DNA of 47,160 nt. Origin: DATAXV01 sp036272915 (GTDB lineage: Bacteria > Chloroflexota > Dormibacteria > Dormibacterales > Dormibacteraceae). The notes below the pieces were generated by a model. That model saw only the letters and a program-made list of their open reading frames with translations. It ran no database searches and was not told the DNA's origin. The stretch covers positions 1 to 47,160 of the forward strand of contig DATAXV010000072.1 in NCBI GenBank assembly GCA_036272915.1. The letters run 5' to 3'. The translations under genes and the position numbers were made by a program. Positions 43,339 to 47,160 of this stretch are shown here, one piece after another (the first letter of the stretch is position 1; each line of letters starts with the position of its first letter).

Positions 43339-44153
43339 GCCGCCCGGACCTCCTCCGCCTCCTTCGCCTTCTCCCCGTCGAAGTCGGCGTCCTCCATGGC
43401 CCGGCCGGCGCGCTCGAAGAAGAGCTTCTCCAGGGAGCCGAGCTCGCTGGGGGTGCCGTCGGCGAGGACGCGGCCCCGGTCCATCAGGAGCACCCGCTCG
43501 CAGAGCGACTCCGCCTCGGCCATGTCGTGCGTGCAGACGACGATGGTCACCTCGCGCTCCGAGCGCATGATGTCGATCATCTCCTGCACCTCCCGCTTGG
43601 AGCGGGGGTCGAGGCCGGTCGTGGGCTCGTCCATCAGCAGCAGCGAGGGCGCCGTCAGCAGGCTGCGCGCGATCGCCACCTTCTGCTGCTGGCCGCGGGA
43701 CAGCTGGCGGAGCGGCCGGTCGATGAAGGAGCGGCGCAGTCCGAACCGCCCGAGCAGCTCCTCCACCCGGGCGCGGAGGCCGGGGACGGGCGTGTTGTAG
43801 AGGCGGGCCGCGTAGAGCAGGTTCTCCCAGGCGCTGAGCTCCTTGAAGAAGGCCGCCTCCACCGAGACGCGATTGACGTGGCGGCGCACCACCCTGGCCT
43901 CGTCGACCACGTCGTGCCCGAAGACCCTGGCCCACCCCGAATCGGGAAGGAGCAGGGTCGAGATGATCCTGACCAGCGTCGACTTGCCGCTGCCGTTGGG
44001 CCCGATGACCCCGATCGTGGTCCCCGCCGCCAGTTCGAGATCGATCGGATGCAGCGCGACCTCATGGCGGCGGGGCCGCCAGGGCCAGCCGCCCGTGCGG
44101 CGTGGGAAGCGCTTGGTCACGCCGTGAACCTCCACCGCGAGCTCCCTGCTCAA
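43332..44153 (-). CDS. ABC transporter ATP-binding protein
   Basis: A 273-residue ATPase. Walker A GPNGSGKST (about 51-59), signature LSRGQQQKVAIARSLL, Walker B LLLMDEPTTGLDP, and H-loop THDMAEAESL. This is the ABC-2 (DrrA/CcmA-like) class. TTG 44153 is the preferred start (MSRELAVEVHGVTKRF), with AGGAGG 10 nt upstream; in-frame sequence further upstream runs through an intrinsic terminator and is not coding. Works with the overlapping permease. Confidence 0.9.
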   Translation of the reverse strand: MSRELAVEVHGVTKRFPRRTGGWPWRPRRHEVALHPIDLELAAGTTIGVIGPNGSGKSTLVRIISTLLLPDSGWARVFGHDVVDEARVVRRHVNRVSVEAAFFKELSAWENLLYAARLYNTPVPGLRARVEELLGRFGLRRSFIDRPLRQLSRGQQQKVAIARSLLTAPSLLLMDEPTTGLDPRSKREVQEMIDIMRSEREVTIVVCTHDMAEAESLCERVLLMDRGRVLADGTPSELGSLEKLFFERAGRAMEDADFDGEKAKEAEEVRAAC

Positions 44154-44181
44154 ACCTGGTGCACCTCCTGTGCGTGGAGAC

Positions 44182-44214
44182 AAAAAAAGACCGTGCGCAG
44201 CACGCCGCACGGTC
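44182..44214 (-). terminator. Strong intrinsic terminator ahead of the ABC operon
   Basis: On the minus strand GACCGTGCG (44214-44206) and CGCACGGTC (44197-44189) form a perfect 9-bp stem with an 8-nt loop, followed at once by seven Ts (44188-44182). It sits 28 nt before the ABC ATPase start, so it ends an upstream transcript or acts as an attenuator of the ABC operon. Confidence 0.85.
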
Positions 44215-44330
44215 CCGGGCTTTCTTCTGATGCGTGTGGAGTCAGTCGAAGCCGGGCAGGGTGCGACCTCCGCCGGGGCGAAGACCGCCATCTGGCGCGG
44301 ACACGAGTCGAACAAGACCCCTACCCCCCA
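44182..44330 (-). ncRNA. Candidate ~150-nt RNA between a promoter and a terminator
   Basis: A promoter-like pair on the minus strand (TTGTGA 44368-44363, 19 nt, TAGTCT 44343-44338) would start transcription near 44330 and the intrinsic terminator stops it at about 44182. The stretch holds no good open frame with a ribosome site. It starts G-rich (GGGGGGTAGGGG) and has a small CGCCA/TGGCG hairpin. No match by eye to SRP RNA, 6S, tmRNA, RNase P or T-box. It may be a free small RNA or the leader/attenuator of the ABC operon. Together with the hairpins at 44408-44466 it fills the 320-base gap 44154-44473. Confidence 0.35.
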
Positions 44331-44337
44331 CAACCTG

Positions 44338-44368
44338 AGACTAGCACAGGATTTGGAGTACGTCACAA
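44338..44368 (-). promoter_or_regulatory. Candidate sigma-70-type promoter for the RNA/ABC leader
   Basis: TTGTGA (44368-44363) and TAGTCT (44343-44338) with a 19-nt spacer, slightly long. It is in a relatively AT-rich patch (AATTGTGACG, CCAAATCC) that stands out from the surroundings. Confidence 0.4.
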
Positions 44369-44407
44369 TTGCCCGAGCGGGCCGCCCGAAGGCGCCACTC
44401 GAGCTAG

Positions 44408-44466
44408 CGCCGGGCCGGCGAGGGGCCCGGCGTCAGGCTCAGCTGAGGAGGAGGAGTGCCTCCTCC
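44408..44466 (-). terminator. Two GC hairpins after the small 84-residue gene
   Basis: GGAGGAGG/CCTCCTCC (44447-44454, 44459-44466) and CGCCGGGCC/GGCCCGGCG (44408-44416, 44424-44432) lie directly downstream of the stop at 44474. Neither has a U-tract. They probably help end the minus-strand transcript. Confidence 0.3.
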
Positions 44467-44473
44467 GGTCGGA

Positions 44474-44728
44474 TCAGCGGCCGGTTCCTGCGAGCTCCGG
44501 TTCCGGCATCGGGGCGACGGCGACCTGCTCGGCGACGAAGTAGTAGCTCCACCCCTGACCGGCGAGCCCGCGGCGAAGCCGGTGAAGGCCGGTCCACTCA
44601 CCCCAGCCGGTGAGCCCACGTACGCGCTCGACCTCGAGGACCCCGGCCGTCACGTGGTCCCAGTCCTGGACGGCGCCGACAACGTAGAAGTAGCCCCCGG
44701 GCAGGGGCTGGACCTGCATACACCGCAT
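44474..44728 (-). CDS. Small protein of unknown function
   Basis: An 84-residue protein (MRCMQVQPLPGGYFYVVGAV...), with strongly GC-biased third positions, a sign of true coding. Rich in Trp, Gly and aromatic residues (GWGEWTGLHRL, QGWSYYFVAEQ), no membrane segment or signal. The second ATG (MQVQPL) may be the start. GAGGA lies about 11 nt before the first ATG. No family recognised. 129 nt downstream of the tag gene. Confidence 0.6.
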   Translation of the reverse strand: MRCMQVQPLPGGYFYVVGAVQDWDHVTAGVLEVERVRGLTGWGEWTGLHRLRRGLAGQGWSYYFVAEQVAVAPMPEPELAGTGR

Positions 44729-44857
44729 CTCGAGAAATTCCTCACTGGCGAGGCACGATTGACGCCGGCCGCAGGCCGCCGTCGCCTCTGCTGGCGCACA
44801 TCTAACAGTCCGCGGTGGTTCCGGGTCAAGTCTCCGCAGAGAATCGCCGGGCTCGGG

Positions 44858-45442
44858 TCAGGCGAGGCCCCCGAGGTCGGCATGCCGAAAGCAGTCGACG
44901 AGGTGGTCGTTGACCATGCCCACGGCCTGCATGAAGGAGTAGCAGACGGTCGGACCGACGAAGCGGAAGCCCCGCCGTCGCAGCTCCTTGCTGAGGCGGC
45001 CGGAGAGCTCGGTCTCCGCGGGTACCGGGTCGCCGGCCTGCCGTCGGTTCTGGAGCGGCGCGCCGTCGACGAAGCCCCAGATCCAGGCATCCAGCGAGCC
45101 CGCCTCCTCGATCAGCCCGGCCACCGCGCGGGCGTTGCCGATCGCGGACTGGATCTTGGCCCGGTTGCGGACGATGCCGCCATCGCCCATCAGGCGCTCG
45201 ACATCGGCCTCGCCGAAGGTGGCGACCGCCTCGGGATCGAAGCCGCCGAAGGCCCGGCGGTAGCCCTCCCGCTTGCGCAGGATCGTGGCCCAGGAGAGAC
45301 CCGCCTGCGCCCCCTCCAAGATCAGCATCTCGAAGAGGTGGCGGCCGTCGTGGCTGGGCACGCCCCACTCCTCGTCGTGGTAGGCGAGGTAGAGCGGGTC
45401 GTCGAGGCTCGCCCAGGAGCAGCGCGCCCGGCCGTCGGTCAC
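44858..45442 (-). CDS. tag: DNA-3-methyladenine glycosylase I
   Basis: Base-excision repair enzyme removing 3-methyladenine. The 194-residue protein has the Tag pattern RCSWASLDDPLYLAYHDEEWGVPSHDGRHLFEML, EGAQAGLSWATILRKREGYRRAFGGFDP, and RGFRFVGPTVCYSFMQAVGMVNDHLVDC with the zinc-binding residues of the HhH family (Cys near the N-terminus, HxxxC near the end). GTG start with GGGAG six nt upstream. Confidence 0.96.
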   Translation of the reverse strand: MTDGRARCSWASLDDPLYLAYHDEEWGVPSHDGRHLFEMLILEGAQAGLSWATILRKREGYRRAFGGFDPEAVATFGEADVERLMGDGGIVRNRAKIQSAIGNARAVAGLIEEAGSLDAWIWGFVDGAPLQNRRQAGDPVPAETELSGRLSKELRRRGFRFVGPTVCYSFMQAVGMVNDHLVDCFRHADLGGLA

Positions 45443-45467
45443 CGGCGGCTCCCGGGCGCTCGGCGGC

Positions 45468-45764
45468 TCACCAGATCCGCTCCGTGTGGATGTCGGCGAC
45501 CGACGCCTGCTCGCTGAGGTCCAGCGTGCGAAGGACGTGGTCGAAGGCGGTGGTCACGACGTGGCGAGCCTCGCCCGGGTTCTCGGCGGCGCAGTTGAGC
45601 GCGTAGACCTGCCCCTCGCCGTTGGAGCCGGAGCCGATCGCCCCCAGCTCCGGGTGCTGGCGGTTGAGCTCGCGCAGGATGCCGATGGCGGTGGCGAAGG
45701 ACAGCTCCTCCGGGGCGATCGTGACCCACACCCGGTAGCGAGAGCTATCAGCGGCATCGGACAC
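45468..45764 (-). CDS. Small soluble protein of unknown function
   Basis: Read from GTG 45764 (VSDAADSSRYRVWVTIAPEE), with GGGAAG 7 nt upstream, a 98-residue alpha/beta protein: strand YRVWVTIAP, helix ATAIGILRELNRQHPELG, strand GQVYALNCAAE, helix GEARHVVTTAFDHVLRTL. The beta-alpha-beta pattern suggests a ferredoxin-like fold. A longer start at 45818 is possible. It lies 25 nt before tag and 16 nt after the next small gene, so the three are probably one transcript. Function unknown. Confidence 0.7.
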   Translation of the reverse strand: MSDAADSSRYRVWVTIAPEELSFATAIGILRELNRQHPELGAIGSGSNGEGQVYALNCAAENPGEARHVVTTAFDHVLRTLDLSEQASVADIHTERIW

Positions 45765-45780
45765 CGGCGCTTCCCACCGC

Positions 45781-46032
45781 TCAGCGGCCAAGGCCGGCTC
45801 TGACTCGCGAGGTCGCATAGTTCATGCCCCGGCTCACCTGGCCGCCGATGCCGCGGCCGGCGGCGGCCATCTGCCGCCCGGTCGTGTACAGGTCCTGGCC
45901 CGTCTGGTACAGCACGGGCCGGCTGTGCTGCCACCAGTCGGTCCAGCGCTGCCGCCGCACCTGTCCCTGCTGCGGGTCCAGGAAGTACATGGTCGCCATC
46001 CCGGCGATGAATGCTAGCGCGAGCCTGCTCAT
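45781..46032 (-). CDS. Small membrane-anchored protein (YtxH-like)
   Basis: An 83-residue protein: short N-terminal membrane segment (LALAFIAGMATMYFLDPQQG) followed by an Arg-rich helix and an amphipathic tail (GRQMAAAGRGIGGQVSRGMN). The AGMATMYFLDPQQGQVRRQR motif is typical of small YtxH-like/stress-associated proteins. ATG 46032 follows AGAGGAAG; a GTG at 46044 is the alternative. First gene of the tag transcript, divergent from the carboxypeptidase gene. Confidence 0.7.
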   Translation of the reverse strand: MSRLALAFIAGMATMYFLDPQQGQVRRQRWTDWWQHSRPVLYQTGQDLYTTGRQMAAAGRGIGGQVSRGMNYATSRVRAGLGR

Positions 46033-46079
46033 CTTCCTCTGCACCTCCAGGTGGAGTTACAACAACAATGCACCATACC

Positions 46080-46105
46080 TGTCATACACGTGTCCGGGTA
46101 TGACA
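46080..46105. promoter_or_regulatory. Perfect 8-bp inverted repeat in a divergent promoter region
   Basis: TGTCATAC (46080-46087), 10-nt spacer, GTATGACA (46098-46105). The spacer region contains the smaller palindrome ACACGTGT (46086-46093). Lies in the 114-nt gap between the YtxH-like gene and the D-Ala-D-Ala carboxypeptidase gene. The ~18-bp centre spacing fits a dimeric transcription factor. TF identity unknown. Confidence 0.5.
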
Positions 46106-46146
46106 ATCCGGCCTTCATCGGTGCGATCCACTACGCTGTTCCGGCC

Positions 46147-47160
46147 ATGACCGGGGTTCTGCTTCACCGCCGGGGAATCATCCTGACCGCGATCCTGGTC
46201 ATCCTTGTCGCCGCCGCCGTCAACTATCTGCGGCCCCTTCCCGCCGTGGCCGCCCAGTTCACCGAGAACGGCTCCCGCAGCGGGAGCGCCGCCCACATCA
46301 CCTGGCCCGCCCAGGCCCAGAGTGCCGTCGGGGTGGTCGGCGGCGGCGTCCTCGCCGCGTCCCCCGGCCAGCACACCCGACCCATAGCCAGCGTCACCAA
46401 GGTTATGACGGCCCTGGTCGTGCTCGCGGCCAAACCGATGCAGGCGAACGGCGACGGGGCGACCCTGCCGCCGGTGACGGAGGCCCAGTACAAGTCCTAC
46501 CAGCAGGAGCAGGCGCAGGGCCAGTCGGTGGTGGCGATCCAGGTCGGGGAGCAGCTCACCGAGCTCCAGGCCCTCCAGGGCATGCTCATCCCCTCGGGGA
46601 ACGACATCGCCGAGCTGCTCGCCGACTGGGCCTACGGCTCGGTCGGGGCGACCGTCACCAAGATGAACGAGAAGGCCGCCCGGCTGGGGATGAGCGACAG
46701 CAACTTCGCCGACGTCAGTGGGATCAGCTCCGAGACGGTGAGCACGCCCCAGGACCTCGTCCTCCTCGGCGAGGCGGCGATGAGCAACCAGGTCATCGCC
46801 GGCGTCGTCTCCATGCCCAACGTCGACCTTCCCGTGGCGGGGATGGTCTACTCGGTCAACTACATCCTCGGCGAGGACGGCATCATCGGGATCAAGACCG
46901 GCAGCGACCCGCAGGCCGGCGCCTGCTACCTGGTCGCGGTGGGGACCGACGTGGACGGCGAGGACGAGACCATCGTCGGCGCCACCATGGGGCTGCCCAC
47001 GATCCAGGAGGCGCTCCAGGACGGCGAGGATCTCATGGACGCGGTGCGGCCCCTGCTGACCATCCGGCAGATCGTCCACAAGGGCCAGCTGCTGGGCCTC
47101 TACCACGCACCCTGGGGGGCGACCACGCAGATCGTCGCCCTGTCCGACCTCTCCGCGCCC
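46147..47160 (+). CDS. D-alanyl-D-alanine carboxypeptidase (PBP5/DacA family), 3' end beyond window
   Basis: The frame runs from ATG 46147 to the window edge: 338 codons without a stop. N-terminal anchor/signal IILTAILVILVAAAVNYL. The penicillin-binding motifs are in place: SVTK (S82-K85), SGN (150-152) and KTG (250-252). Substrate is the pentapeptide of peptidoglycan; removal of the terminal D-Ala limits crosslinking. The start of a C-terminal domain is reached at the window end. The region between SxxK and SxN carries a Gln-rich insertion (QYKSYQQEQAQGQ). Confidence 0.93.
   Translation, partial: MTGVLLHRRGIILTAILVILVAAAVNYLRPLPAVAAQFTENGSRSGSAAHITWPAQAQSAVGVVGGGVLAASPGQHTRPIASVTKVMTALVVLAAKPMQANGDGATLPPVTEAQYKSYQQEQAQGQSVVAIQVGEQLTELQALQGMLIPSGNDIAELLADWAYGSVGATVTKMNEKAARLGMSDSNFADVSGISSETVSTPQDLVLLGEAAMSNQVIAGVVSMPNVDLPVAGMVYSVNYILGEDGIIGIKTGSDPQAGACYLVAVGTDVDGEDETIVGATMGLPTIQEALQDGEDLMDAVRPLLTIRQIVHKGQLLGLYHAPWGATTQIVALSDLSAP

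Noticed and set aside
44275..44340. tRNA-like T-arm (TTCGACTC) in the minus strand
   Set aside because: No matching acceptor stem, anticodon arm or CCA could be drawn around it.

Overview
The window comes from a high-GC bacterium (roughly two thirds G+C by eye, third codon positions almost all G/C). The gene set mixes actinobacterial and chloroflexal flavours: an F420/PPOX-type flavoprotein, a DUF1906 secreted protein, LLM-type flavoenzyme, ABC-2 exporter, M50 proteases and no outer-membrane genes. This fits a Terrabacteria lineage such as Dormibacterota, Chloroflexota or Actinomycetota; the phylum is an inference. Several genes lack a Shine-Dalgarno sequence and have a -10-like box 6-8 nt before the start codon, so leaderless transcription is probably common.

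Region 1 (1-9.2 kb, mostly minus strand): ahcY; a cluster with a C-tail-anchored small protein, an ArsA/Get3-like ATPase with an HSP20-like C-terminus, an acidic small protein and a site-2 protease; a zinc-ribbon membrane protein convergent with two bacterial PH-domain (YdbS/YdbT-like) membrane proteins; a degenerate YchF-like GTPase; aspartokinase. Region 2 (9.3-14.1 kb): a secreted protein plus lipoprotein pair, a NarL-type two-component system, and two overlapping small membrane genes ended by a clear terminator. Region 3 (14.3-18.5 kb): an LLM flavoenzyme and the translationally coupled hom-thrC-thrB threonine operon. Region 4 (18.5-26.2 kb): an ECF sigma factor with a small membrane partner, a Clp_N/M50 fusion protease, a DUF1906 protein, a frame-disrupted DoxX gene, a serine hydrolase, an ion channel and a PPOX protein. 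Region 5 (26.2-33.9 kb): a gene-poor stretch holding a short-chain dehydrogenase relic next to two tRNA genes (Leu-GAG, Arg-UCG), then a PfkB sugar kinase, an RsmF-like methyltransferase, a PHP phosphoesterase, tRNA-Leu(CAG) overlapped by a catalytically degenerate Nudix gene, a GNAT, a HAD phosphatase and an HtrA-like lipoprotein.

Region 6 (33.9-42.4 kb) is the most distinctive: OmpR-type regulator, histidine kinase, AMP-forming acyl ligase, a membrane acyltransferase, a polysaccharide-deacetylase lipoprotein and, converging on it, a second acyltransferase that is a clear paralogue of the first but is fused to an extracytoplasmic esterase. Together they read as a regulated cell-surface glycan acylation/deacylation locus. 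Region 7 (42.5-47.2 kb): an ABC-2 exporter, a promoter-to-terminator unit that may encode a ~150 nt RNA, a small unknown protein, DNA-3-methyladenine glycosylase I, two small proteins, and the start of a D-Ala-D-Ala carboxypeptidase behind a perfect inverted repeat.
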